Part shown: in pieces, positions 1-8,206 of the stretch
Position numbering within the stretch: the first letter of the stretch is position 1
Layout: each line of letters opens with the position of its first letter
Source of the DNA: Dyella_B nitratireducens
GTDB lineage: Bacteria > Pseudomonadota > Gammaproteobacteria > Xanthomonadales > Rhodanobacteraceae
Direction: 5' to 3'
Assembly: GCF_049532905.1 (NCBI RefSeq)
Contig: NZ_CP064032.1
Location: forward strand, 868,001 to 932,000
Length of the DNA: 64,000 nucleotides
Notes under the pieces: generated by a model
Databases searched by the model: none
Seen by the model: the letters and a program-made list of their open reading frames with translations, nothing else
Told to the model about the DNA's origin: nothing
Position numbers and translations under genes: made by a program

Positions 1-371
1 ATGAGATCGTGCGCGTGCTGGCGCCTGGTGGGTTACTGGTGCTTACGGGAGTCAGTCCGTTGAGCGGGTGGACTCCCTGGTGGCTGTGGCGGACGCGAGG
101 CAGCACTGCGCACGCCCGGTCGCCCATTCAGCTTGCTGCGCGCTTGCGTCGAGCGGAAGTGCAGGTGGAACGTGTGCAGCGCGTGGGCCAATGGCTGCCG
201 CTTGCCTCGGGCGTTCCCAGTGGGACGCACGGCTGGCTGGGTGGTGGCTACGTGCTGGTGGCACGTAAGCGTGGTCCTGCCAGCGCACCAACCCGGCTGC
301 GGCCAAAGCCCGTAACCGCACCCGTGCGAGCCGGCCTAGCGCCTGGCGCGCGACGTAGCTCGGTAAGCTGA
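1..371 (+). CDS. SAM-dependent methyltransferase, C-terminal part
   Basis: The frame is open from the left edge (reading from base 3), so the start lies outside the window. The first visible residues, EIVRVLAPGGLLVLTG, match the post-motif II segment of class I SAM-dependent methyltransferases (E-x-x-R-V-L-x-P-G-G), and the remaining about 100 residues look like the C-terminal end, ending in a basic low-complexity tail. In related bacteria a small methyltransferase of this kind lies beside rnhA and glyoxalase II, which agrees with rnhA starting 39 bases downstream. The substrate cannot be inferred. The end of the fold is seen but not the SAM-binding GxGxG motif, so the call rests on one motif plus context. 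Confidence 0.7.
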   Translation, partial: EIVRVLAPGGLLVLTGVSPLSGWTPWWLWRTRGSTAHARSPIQLAARLRRAEVQVERVQRVGQWLPLASGVPSGTHGWLGGGYVLVARKRGPASAPTRLRPKPVTAPVRAGLAPGARRSSVS

Positions 372-410
372 TAATAAGACCATCAACACGGAAACAACGG
401 AGCGGAACGA

Positions 411-860
411 GTGGCGGAAGTGGAAGCGTTTACCGATGGCGCGTGCCTTGGCAATCCTGGCCCGGGAGGGTGGGCGGCCTTGTTGAGAGCGAAAGGTACC
501 GAGCGCTTGCTGAGTGGCGGCGAGGCTCAAACCACCAACAACCGCATGGAGTTGCTGGCCGCCATTCAGGCCCTCGAGGCGCTCAAACGTCCATGCCAAG
601 TAGTGCTTACGACGGATTCCCGCTACGTGATGCAAGGAATCGAGGAATGGGTGCCGCGCTGGATCAGCAATGGTTGGCGGACGGCTGACAAAAAGCCGGT
701 GAAGAATCAGGATCTGTGGCAGCGGCTGGCAGCGGCTGCAGCACCGCACAAGATTCGCTGGGAGTGGGTGCGAGGCCACAGCGGGCACGATGAAAATGAG
801 CGTGTCGATCAGGCAGCGCGCCAGCAAGCAGAGCAATTCAGGAAAGCAGGGGTGCTCTGA
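411..860 (+). CDS. rnhA: Ribonuclease HI
   Basis: Cytoplasmic endonuclease that cuts the RNA strand of RNA-DNA hybrids during replication and R-loop removal. The 149-residue length is normal. The four carboxylates of the active site are in place: D9 (FTDGAC), E47 (NNRMEL), D69 (TTDSRY) and D133 (NERVDQAA); the usual handle region near residues 78-100 is present. The start is GTG; GGAG lies a few bases upstream. The last three codons and the TGA stop lie inside the left arm of the palindrome at 849-1137, so the C-terminus may have been slightly altered by the repeat. It is followed by dnaQ in the same direction, a common arrangement. Confidence 0.96.
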   Translation: MAEVEAFTDGACLGNPGPGGWAALLRAKGTERLLSGGEAQTTNNRMELLAAIQALEALKRPCQVVLTTDSRYVMQGIEEWVPRWISNGWRTADKKPVKNQDLWQRLAAAAAPHKIRWEWVRGHSGHDENERVDQAARQQAEQFRKAGVL

Positions 861-1137
861 TCCGTTTTGCGTAGGCGGCATGATGTCCAGACGGCTTGCA
901 GGGTGTGTTGCGCGGCGCAGGGCAGACTGGCCGTCTGTTCAAGCCGCGCGGCGCAGCCTGCGAGCCGTCTGGACATCACCCCATCATTCAAATTCAATAC
1001 GCAGGGGCCGGCCCTGTCTGTCCGCATGCCTTCGGTCCATCGCCTCGACAGACGGCCAGTCTGCCCTCGCCGATGGCCCTGCGGCCTGCGAACAGACAGG
1101 GCCGGTGACGCCTACGCAAAACGGATCAGAGCACCCC
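849..1137. repeat. Nested palindromic element, two hairpins inside a 29-bp perfect inverted repeat
   Basis: The outer arms 849-877 and 1109-1137 are perfect 29-bp inverted copies (left arm begins GGGGTGCTCTGATCC). Inside are two further hairpins. Hairpin 1a has arms 882-902 and 957-977 (21 bp, one mismatch). Hairpin 1b has arms 1008-1021 and 1092-1105 (14 bp, perfect). The 15-mer CAGACTGGCCGTCTG lies at the apex of 1a (923-937), and its reverse complement CAGACGGCCAGTCTG at the apex of 1b (1049-1063). The same 15-mer is at the apex of the element at 31788-31950. The element fills the rnhA-dnaQ gap; open frames inside it are shadows of the palindrome. No transposase is encoded. Confidence 0.9.
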
Positions 1138-1141
1138 TTGC

Positions 1142-1861
1142 ATGAGACAGATAGTTCTCGATACCGAAACCACAGGCCTTGAAGTCCGCCAGGGTCATCG
1201 TCTGATCGAAATCGCCTGCGTGGAGATGGTGGAGCGCAGGCTTACTGGCCGGCACTACCAAACCTACCTCAATCCCGAACGAGCCATCGATGAAGGCGCG
1301 CGTGCAGTTACCGGCATCGAGGACGAATTCCTGCTCGACAAGCCGCGCTTTCACGAGGTTGTGGATGAGTTTCTGGCCTTCATTGGCGACGCCGAGCTGA
1401 TCATCCACAACGCGGCCTTCGACGTTGGCTTCTTAAACGCCGAACTCGCCCGCGCGGGCGCGCATTACGGCAGCATTGCCGATCGCTGCAACGTGCTGGA
1501 TACGCTGCTGATGGCGCGTGAGCGCTATCCGGGACAGCGCAATAGCCTCGACGCGTTGTGCAAACGCCTCGGCGTCGACAACTCGGCGCGTGATCTGCAT
1601 GGCGGCTTGATCGACGCGCAGCTGCTGGCGGACGTCTATCTGGCGATGACGTCAGGCCAGGTCGTGCTGGATCTCGGCTTTGAAGGCGGAACCGAAACCA
1701 CCGGTGTGCGTGCAGTGATTGCGCCTTTGGTATTGGCGCGTCGGCCGCGTGTGTTGCGTGCGAGCGAAGAAGAAGTCAACGCGCACTTGAAGCGCCTGGA
1801 TGCGTTGGACAAGAGTGCGGGCGGTCAGTCCGTGTGGCGCAAACAAGAAATGGAAGCTTGA
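1142..1861 (+). CDS. dnaQ: DNA polymerase III epsilon subunit (3'-5' proofreading exonuclease)
   Basis: Proofreading subunit of the replicative polymerase. The DEDDh exonuclease residues are all visible: D7 and E9 (LDTETTG, Exo I), D94 in HNAAFDVGFLN (Exo II), H153 and D158 in HGGLIDA (Exo III). The 239-residue length fits, with a C-terminal linker and helix that in E. coli binds the alpha subunit. The ATG lies only 5 bases after the right arm of the palindrome at 849-1137, and no Shine-Dalgarno sequence is visible in front of it, so translation may depend on coupling to rnhA or on the structure of the repeat. Confidence 0.96.
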   Translation: MRQIVLDTETTGLEVRQGHRLIEIACVEMVERRLTGRHYQTYLNPERAIDEGARAVTGIEDEFLLDKPRFHEVVDEFLAFIGDAELIIHNAAFDVGFLNAELARAGAHYGSIADRCNVLDTLLMARERYPGQRNSLDALCKRLGVDNSARDLHGGLIDAQLLADVYLAMTSGQVVLDLGFEGGTETTGVRAVIAPLVLARRPRVLRASEEEVNAHLKRLDALDKSAGGQSVWRKQEMEA

Positions 1862-1899
1862 TTTCCCGTGTACTTGCTTGCGTGGCAATGATCGCCGTT

Positions 1900-1914
1900 G
1901 GGGCTACAAGCCCC
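1900..1914. terminator. Short hairpin between convergent dnaQ and PP2C gene
   Basis: The stem GGGGCT / AGCCCC (6 bp, 3-base loop) lies between the ends of the convergent genes dnaQ and the phosphatase. There is no long T run, so it is a candidate bidirectional terminator only. Confidence 0.35.
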
Positions 1915-1921
1915 TTGAAGC

Positions 1922-2623
1922 CTAGTGAATTCGCGCCAAAATCGCCGTAACGTTATCGCTACCGCCGCCTTCGAGCGCGGCGAGCAGCAAATGATCGAGG
2001 CATTCCTGCGCCGCCAGATCACGCCGGCCCATGATCTCTTCGATGCGGTCGTCGTTCACTTCTTCGGTCAATCCATCACTGCATGCCAGGAAACTCATAC
2101 CCGGTTCGAGCCGGCCCTTTGCCATGCTGATGTGCAACTGGTCGAGCGCCGTGATGCCAAGGGCTTGCGTGAGGATGTTGCGTTGAGGATGGCGTTTGGC
2201 TTGCGTTTCATCGATCGCGCCAGCCTCCACCAGCCGTTGCACCAGCGAGTGATCGTGACTGATCTGGCGCAAGCCGTTTTTCCATTGATAGATGCGGCTG
2301 TCACCCACCCAGACCACTTCGTAGTCCTGTTCCGTAAAACGGATGGCGGCTATCGTGGTGCCCATCGGCAGTGCGTCGTCATAGCGCTGTGCATGTCCCA
2401 GCAATTTTGCTGCCGCGCCATGCACGGCTTCGGCTAATGATTTGCCCTTGCGTACCAAGTCCACGATCGCATCGCGCGCCATCGCCGAGGCCACTTCGCC
2501 ATGCTGATGCCCGCCCATGCCATCGGCGACCAGAAACAGGCCAAGCGCCGCGTCGGCATAGTAGGTGTCTTCGTTACGCGTGCGGCGCAAACCGACATGG
2601 GTTCCGTGTCCGAATTCGATCAT
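1922..2623 (-). CDS. PP2C-family serine/threonine protein phosphatase
   Basis: Predicted Mn/Mg-dependent phosphatase that removes phosphate from Ser/Thr residues. Metal-binding motifs of the PPM/PP2C family are clear: RNED near residues 16-19, DGMGGH at 34-39, VGDSRIY in the middle and CSDGLTEEVNDD near the C-terminus. I chose the start at 2623 (MIEFGHGTHVGLRRTRNED) because Stp-type phosphatases begin this way; the frame is open further upstream to 2752, and an alternative ATG lies at 2653. Length 233 residues is usual for stand-alone Stp enzymes. No partner kinase is seen next to it. It is convergent with dnaQ. Confidence 0.9.
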   Translation of the reverse strand: MIEFGHGTHVGLRRTRNEDTYYADAALGLFLVADGMGGHQHGEVASAMARDAIVDLVRKGKSLAEAVHGAAAKLLGHAQRYDDALPMGTTIAAIRFTEQDYEVVWVGDSRIYQWKNGLRQISHDHSLVQRLVEAGAIDETQAKRHPQRNILTQALGITALDQLHISMAKGRLEPGMSFLACSDGLTEEVNDDRIEEIMGRRDLAAQECLDHLLLAALEGGGSDNVTAILARIH

Positions 2624-2756
2624 GGCTTTCAGCTGTGTGAATGGGGGCAGCATGCCGGATGTGAGTGAGCGGCGCAAAAGCTTTGCGAATGCTTTCACAT
2701 ATCGAGATGATCGCAATCTGGTTGAGTTGTGCCGCTGGGTCTGCCTGGCCATTCAT

Positions 2757-2780
2757 AAAAAAACGCCCGCAAGGGGCGTT
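2757..2780 (-). terminator. Rho-independent terminator of tRNA-Ser
   Basis: Read on the minus strand, the stem AACGCCC / GGGCGTT with a 5-base loop is followed by seven T, directly downstream of the tRNA-Ser gene. Confidence 0.85.
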
Positions 2781-2789
2781 CTTTTAGAG

Positions 2790-2879
<90 letters not shown>

Positions 2880-2952
2880 GAAAGGGTGCGTTACCGGTCG
2901 CGCCAGCCGAACATGATACGTGTTGGGCGTAGCCGTGACAACTGGCGCCGAG

Positions 2953-3636
2953 CTATCGATTGCTGTCCAGCCGGGCTCCCAGCCGCTGCGCACGGGGCAG
3001 GTAATGATGGTCCGGGTCCAGCGACAGCGCCACGTAGCGGGAGCGCCCGACGATTTCGTTGCGCGGGAAAAACCCAAAGTAGCGCGAGTCCATGCTGTTG
3101 TCGCGATTGTCGCCCAGCAACAGGTAGTGGCTGGCGAGTACGGTGACGGGACCGAAGTCTCGCGCTTCGCTGGGCCTATAGAGTGAAAGCCGGATGAGGT
3201 GTTGCATGTCGCCCGCCCGCTCGACTTGGTAAAGGGCCGGATCCTGCAGATCGTCATGGATGCCCGTGACGGTCGCCGACGCATAGTGAGCAGCAACGCC
3301 ATTGATGTAGAGCACGTTGTTGCGCATCGCGACGACATCGCCAGGAATACCAATCACGCGTTTCACCAGCTTCTCGTTGGCCGCACGCGAGTCGAGCACG
3401 ACGATGTCCCCGCGTTGGGGATCGGCCAGATGGATGAGCGACACATGGGTAAACGGCACGCGGATGTCGTAAGCCGCTTTGTCGACCAGGATGCGGTCGC
3501 CGATCTGGATGGTGGGTTGCATCGAGCCGGTAGGTACTACGTTCCAGTCAGCGAGGGCGCTGCGGAACATGAGCATACCGAGCATGAAGACGAAGAAGCC
3601 TTTGTTGCGGGAAAGAAAGGACAACATCTGGCGCAT
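2953..3636 (-). CDS. Signal peptidase I, short second copy
   Basis: Membrane-anchored serine protease of family S26 that removes signal peptides. After one predicted transmembrane segment (about residues 12-27) comes the catalytic serine S38 in PTGSMQPT and the general-base lysine K92 in KLVKRVIGIPGD; the box LLLGDNRDNSMDSR near the C-terminus is also typical. I start at 3636 (MRQMLSF) because AAGGGG lies 7 bases upstream, although the frame is open to 3849. At 227 residues it is shorter than the lepB product at 23690-24589 and has only one N-terminal membrane segment. It could be specialised for a subset of substrates; that is inference. Confidence 0.9.
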   Translation of the reverse strand: MRQMLSFLSRNKGFFVFMLGMLMFRSALADWNVVPTGSMQPTIQIGDRILVDKAAYDIRVPFTHVSLIHLADPQRGDIVVLDSRAANEKLVKRVIGIPGDVVAMRNNVLYINGVAAHYASATVTGIHDDLQDPALYQVERAGDMQHLIRLSLYRPSEARDFGPVTVLASHYLLLGDNRDNSMDSRYFGFFPRNEIVGRSRYVALSLDPDHHYLPRAQRLGARLDSNR

Positions 3637-3752
3637 GGCATACCCCTTGGTTGGAGTGGCGTTCCAGCAAGAGTGGACACCTGGCTTGTCGTTGAAGTTT
3701 CCTGACTCCCCAAAGCAAATGGGGCGATGTCGCCATCGCCCCGTCGCCTGGC

Positions 3753-6128
3753 TTACGCCGTGGCTTTCTTTTTCGCAAGCCGCAACCAGGTATCCACGAC
3801 GGTATCGGGATTGAGCGACACCGATTCGATGCCCTGGTCCATCAGCCATTCGGCCAGATCCGGATGATCCGACGGGCCCTGGCCGCAGATGCCCACGTAC
3901 TTGCCGCGCTCACGCGCCGTCTTGATCGCCATGGCCAGCAGTTTCTTCACGGCTGGATCGCGTTCGTCGAACAGGTGGGCGACCACGCTGGAGTCGCGAT
4001 CCAGGCCGAGCGTGAGCTGGGTGAGATCGTTCGAGCCGATCGAGAAACCATCGAAGATATCCAGGAATTCATCCGCGAGCAGCGCATTCGACGGCAGCTC
4101 GCACATCATAATGACCTTGAGCTCATGCTCGCCTTGCTTGAGTCCGTTCTTGGCGAGTACCTCGACCACCTTGCGACCTTCATCGAGCGTGCGTACGAAC
4201 GGGATCATCACCCATACGTTGGTGAGTCCCATCACTTCGCGCACGTGCTTGACCGCCTTGCATTCCAGCCCGAACGATTCGGCGAAACCTGCGTCGACAT
4301 AGCGGCTGGCGCCGCGGTAGCCGATCATCGGGTTTTCTTCGTGCGGCTCGTAGCGCTGGCCGCCAAGCAGGTTGGCGTATTCGTTGGATTTGAAATCCGA
4401 CAGGCGCACGATCACTGGCTTGGGGTACACCGACGCGGCGATGGTGGCGATGCCTTCGGCCAGGCGATCGATGTAGAAGCTCACCGGATCTTTGTAGCCG
4501 GCAATGCGTGCGTCGATCTTCGTCTTGGTTTCTGCATCCTGTCGGTTGTATTCGAGCAACGCCTTCGGGTGCACGCCGATATGGCTGGCGATGATCATCT
4601 CCAGTCGTGCCAAGCCGATGCCTGCATTAGGGAGCATGCCGAAGTCGAACGCACGCTCCGGGTTGGCAACGTTCATCATGATCTTCAGTGGCGCTTCCGG
4701 CATCGCACCGAGATCCGCCGTGACGCGATCGAATTTCAGCTGTCCTTCGTAGATCATGCCGGTGTCGCCTTCGGCGCACGAGACGGTGACGTCATGGCCG
4801 TCGGGAATCGTGTCCAGCGCGTGGCCAGTGCCGACCACGGCAGGTACGCCCAGTTCGCGTGCAATGATCGCCGCGTGGCAAGTGCGGCCGCCGCGATTGG
4901 TAACGATGGCCGAGGCGCGCTTCATCACCGGCTCCCAATCCGGGTCGGTCATGTCAGCGACCAGCACGTCGCCTTGCTGCACTTTGTTCATATCGGCAAG
5001 CGAGCGGATCACGCGTGCTTTGCCGCTGCCGATCTTCTGGCCAATGGCGCGGCCTTCAGCCAGCACCTTGCCTTTTTCATTCAGATGGAAACGTTCCAAC
5101 TGCGTGGCGTGAGAGCGCGACTTCACCGTTTCCGGACGTGCCTGCACGATGTACAGCTTGCCGGTGTTGCCGTCCTTCGCCCATTCGATATCCATCGGGC
5201 GCTTGTAGTGCTGCTCGATGACTAGCGATTGCTTGGCCAGTTCCTGCACGTCTTCGTCGGTGATGCAGAAGCGGTTGCGATCGGCGACCGGCGTTTCTTC
5301 GATGCGAACGCGCTCGCCCGGTTTGTTCGAATAAACCATGCGTTGCTGCTTGGCGCCGAGGCTGCGACGCAGTACGGCTGGTTTGCCGGCTTTCAACGTG
5401 GGTTTGAAAACATAAAATTCATCCGGGTTGACCGCACCTTGCACGACCATTTCGCCCAGGCCGTAACTGCCGGTGACGAACACTACGTCGCGGAAGCCGG
5501 ATTCGGTATCGAGCGTGAATAGCACGCCGGAGGCGCCCACGTCCGAATGCACCATCAGCTGCACGCCTGCGGAGAGGAACACATCTTCGTGCTTGAAGCC
5601 TTGGTGCACGCGATAGGCGATTGCACGATCGTTGTATAGCGAGGCGAAAACTTCCTTCACCTTGTGCAGCACATCGTCGATGCCGACCACGTTGAGGAAG
5701 GTTTCCTGCTGGCCAGCGAAGGATGCGTCCGGTAAATCTTCCGCGGTGGCAGAGGAGCGTACGGCCACGGCGATATTGTCGCTGCCGGCGTCCTTGCACA
5801 GCTTGACGTAGGCATCGCGAATCGCTTGCTCGAGATCGGCGGGTAGGGCTGTATCGACGATCCAGCCGCGGATTTCCTTGCCGCTGGCGACCAGTGCATC
5901 CACGTCGTCGACATCCAACGTGGTCAGCCGTTCGGCGATTCGCTTGGATAGGCCGCTCTTTTCCAGGTACTGCTGGAAAGCTTGGGCCGTGGTGGCGAAT
6001 CCGCCAGGCACTGACACCCCAAGCTGGGCCAGGTTGCCGATCATCTCGCCGAGCGACGCGTTCTTGCCGCCTACTTTGCCAAGGTCGGTCATGCGCAGTT
6101 GGTCGAGCCAAAGCACCAGATCGTTCAA
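3753..6128 (-). CDS. ppsA: Phosphoenolpyruvate synthase
   Basis: Converts pyruvate, ATP and water to phosphoenolpyruvate, AMP and phosphate in gluconeogenesis. Domain order is N-terminal ATP-grasp-like nucleotide-binding domain, central swivelling phosphohistidine domain with H418 in GGRTCHAAIIARELGVP, and C-terminal PEP/pyruvate-binding barrel (ending with the GICGQGPSDHPD block). I start at the TTG codon at 6126-6128 (M-N-D-L-V-L-W), because GAGGAG lies 6 bases upstream and homologues begin there; this gives 791 residues, the usual length. The open frame runs further to 6281 without a good site. The divergent neighbour is its likely regulator ppsR. Confidence 0.95.
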   Translation of the reverse strand: MNDLVLWLDQLRMTDLGKVGGKNASLGEMIGNLAQLGVSVPGGFATTAQAFQQYLEKSGLSKRIAERLTTLDVDDVDALVASGKEIRGWIVDTALPADLEQAIRDAYVKLCKDAGSDNIAVAVRSSATAEDLPDASFAGQQETFLNVVGIDDVLHKVKEVFASLYNDRAIAYRVHQGFKHEDVFLSAGVQLMVHSDVGASGVLFTLDTESGFRDVVFVTGSYGLGEMVVQGAVNPDEFYVFKPTLKAGKPAVLRRSLGAKQQRMVYSNKPGERVRIEETPVADRNRFCITDEDVQELAKQSLVIEQHYKRPMDIEWAKDGNTGKLYIVQARPETVKSRSHATQLERFHLNEKGKVLAEGRAIGQKIGSGKARVIRSLADMNKVQQGDVLVADMTDPDWEPVMKRASAIVTNRGGRTCHAAIIARELGVPAVVGTGHALDTIPDGHDVTVSCAEGDTGMIYEGQLKFDRVTADLGAMPEAPLKIMMNVANPERAFDFGMLPNAGIGLARLEMIIASHIGVHPKALLEYNRQDAETKTKIDARIAGYKDPVSFYIDRLAEGIATIAASVYPKPVIVRLSDFKSNEYANLLGGQRYEPHEENPMIGYRGASRYVDAGFAESFGLECKAVKHVREVMGLTNVWVMIPFVRTLDEGRKVVEVLAKNGLKQGEHELKVIMMCELPSNALLADEFLDIFDGFSIGSNDLTQLTLGLDRDSSVVAHLFDERDPAVKKLLAMAIKTARERGKYVGICGQGPSDHPDLAEWLMDQGIESVSLNPDTVVDTWLRLAKKKATA

Positions 6129-6355
6129 GGGGGTCTCCTCAAGAGCTTCAATGGAAAAAAGTGGGCTGCCATACCGGACGAAATCGGTCGCATAAGACTG
6201 GTATTGTCCGCTGCCGATGGTGCACGGCACAAGAAGACCATTGCCATCATGTGACACGCCACCTGCATACCAGTCAGACAAAAGTCAAGCAAAGACAGGA
6301 CTTCATGCTTGGGTTAAGGTGCCTGGCAAGGATCCGTTCCGCCCATGGAAAACGC

Positions 6356-7171
6356 ATGCAACGCTCGGTTTTTTTCATCTCCGATTCCACTGGTATTACG
6401 GCCGAGACGATCGGAAACAGCATTCTTGCCCAGTTCGAGGGGGTGCAATTCGAAAAGCACCGCTTGCCGTTCATCGACACCCCGCAGAAGGCGGAGAATG
6501 CCGCGCTGCGCATCAAGACGCGGTATGCGCAGAGCGGGCATCGGCCGATCGTGGTCAACACCATGGCCGATCCTGCATTGTGCGAGATCGTGGCGACCAG
6601 CGGCGCGCTGATGCTGGACGTGTTCGCGCCGTTTATTGGGCCGCTGGAGGATGAGCTGAGTACGCGGCATTCGGGCGCTGTGAACCGTTCGCACGGTCTG
6701 GTGGATTCCGCCAAATACGAAGCGCGCATCAACGCCACCAATTACGCCTTGAGCCATGACGATGGCATGGCGGTGGACTACGCCCAAGCCGATCTGATCC
6801 TGGTGGGTGTGTCGCGCTCGGGCAAAACGCCGACGTGCCTGTACATGGCCTTGCATTACGGCATTTGCGCCGCCAACTACCCTTTGACCGAGGAAGACCT
6901 GGATAAGCTCGAGCTCCCGGCCCGCCTGCGTACCAACAAGCACCGCCTGTTTGGCCTCACCATCGAAGCTCAGCGTCTGGCGCAGATTCGCGAAGAGCGG
7001 CGCCCGGGTAGCCGGTATGCCACGCTGAAGCAATGCCGCTGGGAGCTGGAGCAGGCCGAGCGGCTTATGCGCCAGGCCAGTATCCCGTATCTCAACACCA
7101 CGCACGTTTCGATCGAAGAGATTGCGAGCAAAATCCTCGATCAATTCGGTATCGAAAAAACTATGTATTGA
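6356..7171 (+). CDS. ppsR: PEP synthase regulatory protein (kinase/pyrophosphorylase, DUF299)
   Basis: Bifunctional enzyme of the PSRP family, which inactivates PEP synthase by ADP-dependent threonine phosphorylation and reactivates it by Pi-dependent dephosphorylation. The N-terminus FFISDSTGITAETIGNS and the P-loop-like GVSRSGKT at residues 151-158 are family hallmarks, and 271 residues is the usual length. The start at 6356 is chosen by family N-terminus; the frame is open far upstream without homology. It is divergent from ppsA with a 227-base gap, the arrangement expected for this enzyme-regulator pair. Confidence 0.95.
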   Translation: MQRSVFFISDSTGITAETIGNSILAQFEGVQFEKHRLPFIDTPQKAENAALRIKTRYAQSGHRPIVVNTMADPALCEIVATSGALMLDVFAPFIGPLEDELSTRHSGAVNRSHGLVDSAKYEARINATNYALSHDDGMAVDYAQADLILVGVSRSGKTPTCLYMALHYGICAANYPLTEEDLDKLELPARLRTNKHRLFGLTIEAQRLAQIREERRPGSRYATLKQCRWELEQAERLMRQASIPYLNTTHVSIEEIASKILDQFGIEKTMY

Positions 7172-7187
7172 GGATCGCCCCTGTCCC

Positions 7188-7664
7188 ATGAGTGCCGTAC
7201 TCGACCGCCGCACCGCCTTGCTACCAGGACGCTTCGAGTTCCTGATGGGACTCTATGCCGAGAACTACCATCGGCTGACGCGTCTGTTCGCGCCGCAACA
7301 GTTGGAGCTGGGTGATTACGTCTCGGATGTCGACGACGGTCTTCCGGTTCATCTGGTGCTGCAAGAGCGACATCCATATACGTTGGAACTTGAACTTACC
7401 TATGGCTTCGTCGACGCGCAGACCGGACGTCGCACGCCTTCGGCGCAGCTGCGCATGTATAGCGATGCGCACGTCGCCGAAGCCCTGCATTGCCACCCCG
7501 GCCGCCACCTGTGGCAGGTGCTTGGACCGTTTCCGGCAGCGCATTCGGTATTCCAACACCGCTTGCAGATGAACACCTTCCTGACGCGCTGGCTTGAATA
7601 CCTGGCGGAGCAGGGGCATTCGGCAGGGACGCTGGAGCGCGTCTTCAAACAGAAGGGCGGCTGA
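7188..7664 (+). CDS. DUF1249 domain protein (YqiB-like)
   Basis: A 158-residue soluble protein matching the YqiB/DUF1249 pattern (FEFLMGLYAENYHRL near the N-terminus, then LELTYGF, LRMYSDAHVAEAL and LNTFLTRWLEYLAEQGH-like C-terminus). The function of the family is not known to me. I start at ATG 7188 (MSAVLDRR), 16 bases after the end of ppsR, because upstream residues overlap ppsR and do not look like protein sequence of the family. Probably cotranscribed with ppsR. Confidence 0.85.
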   Translation: MSAVLDRRTALLPGRFEFLMGLYAENYHRLTRLFAPQQLELGDYVSDVDDGLPVHLVLQERHPYTLELELTYGFVDAQTGRRTPSAQLRMYSDAHVAEALHCHPGRHLWQVLGPFPAAHSVFQHRLQMNTFLTRWLEYLAEQGHSAGTLERVFKQKGG

Positions 7665-7707
7665 ACCTGTTTCTCCAGGAGGGAGAAGAGGAAGTTTTTC
7701 GTGGGCA

Positions 7708-7735
7708 ACAAAAAACCCGCAACGTGCGGGCTTCT
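7708..7735 (-). terminator. Terminator of the tRNA-Ala/Glu/Asp cluster
   Basis: On the minus strand GCCCGCA, a 3-base loop and TGCGGG are followed by TTTTTTG. It ends the tRNA transcript and may also act for the converging DUF1249 gene. Confidence 0.85.
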
Positions 7736-7741
7736 TGGAAA

Positions 7742-7818
7742 TGGCGGAGCGGACGGGACTCGAACCCGCGACCTCCGGCGTGACAGGCCAGCATTCTAAC
7801 CGACTGAACTACCGCTCC
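7742..7818 (-). tRNA. tRNA-Asp (anticodon GTC)
   Basis: 77-nt cloverleaf on the minus strand: acceptor GGAGCGG / CCGCTCC, anticodon loop CTGTCAC (anticodon GTC), T loop GTTCGAGTC, encoded CCA. Confidence 0.97.
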
Positions 7819-7887
7819 ACGTTTTACAGCCTTATCAGCAACCAACCTACTAAGTCCTTTTCCATCCCACCCAATACTTAGGTGAAA

Positions 7888-7963
7888 TGGCGTCCCCACG
7901 GGGATTCGAACCCCGGTCGCCACCGTGAAAGGGTGATGTCCTAGGCCTCTAGACGATGGGGAC
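7888..7963 (-). tRNA. tRNA-Glu (anticodon TTC)
   Basis: 76-nt cloverleaf on the minus strand: acceptor GTCCCCA / TGGGGAC, anticodon loop CTTTCAC (anticodon TTC), T loop GTTCGAATC, encoded CCA. Lies between tRNA-Ala and tRNA-Asp in one probable transcript. Confidence 0.97.
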
Positions 7964-7971
7964 GTATGTGT

Positions 7972-8047
<76 letters not shown>

Positions 8048-8206
8048 GCCGCTGGAAGCCAGAAAGAATAGGGTGGGTTCTGTATTCCGTCAAGCAATTT
8101 TTAGAAAAAAGTTCATGCCGCGTGAATCACTCAAAGAGGCATGACGGCGCAAGCGAAATCGTGGCATCGGGTTAAGCTGTGCTTGAGTCGTATTCATGGG
8201 CACTGC

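Noticed and set aside
790..1182. Several open frames of 70-130 codons on both strands between rnhA and dnaQ
   Set aside because: They read through the palindrome in all frames; the inverted repeat makes mirrored frames on both strands. No ribosome site or protein pattern supports them.
3864..5225. 453-codon open frame antisense to ppsA
   Set aside because: Shadow of a high-G+C gene; composition rich in H, R, A and V with no fold-like pattern, while the minus-strand frame has all ppsA motifs.
5894..6355. Upstream extension of the ppsR frame by about 150 residues
   Set aside because: It overlaps the ppsA start region and is not family-like; the ATG at 6356 begins the conserved N-terminus.
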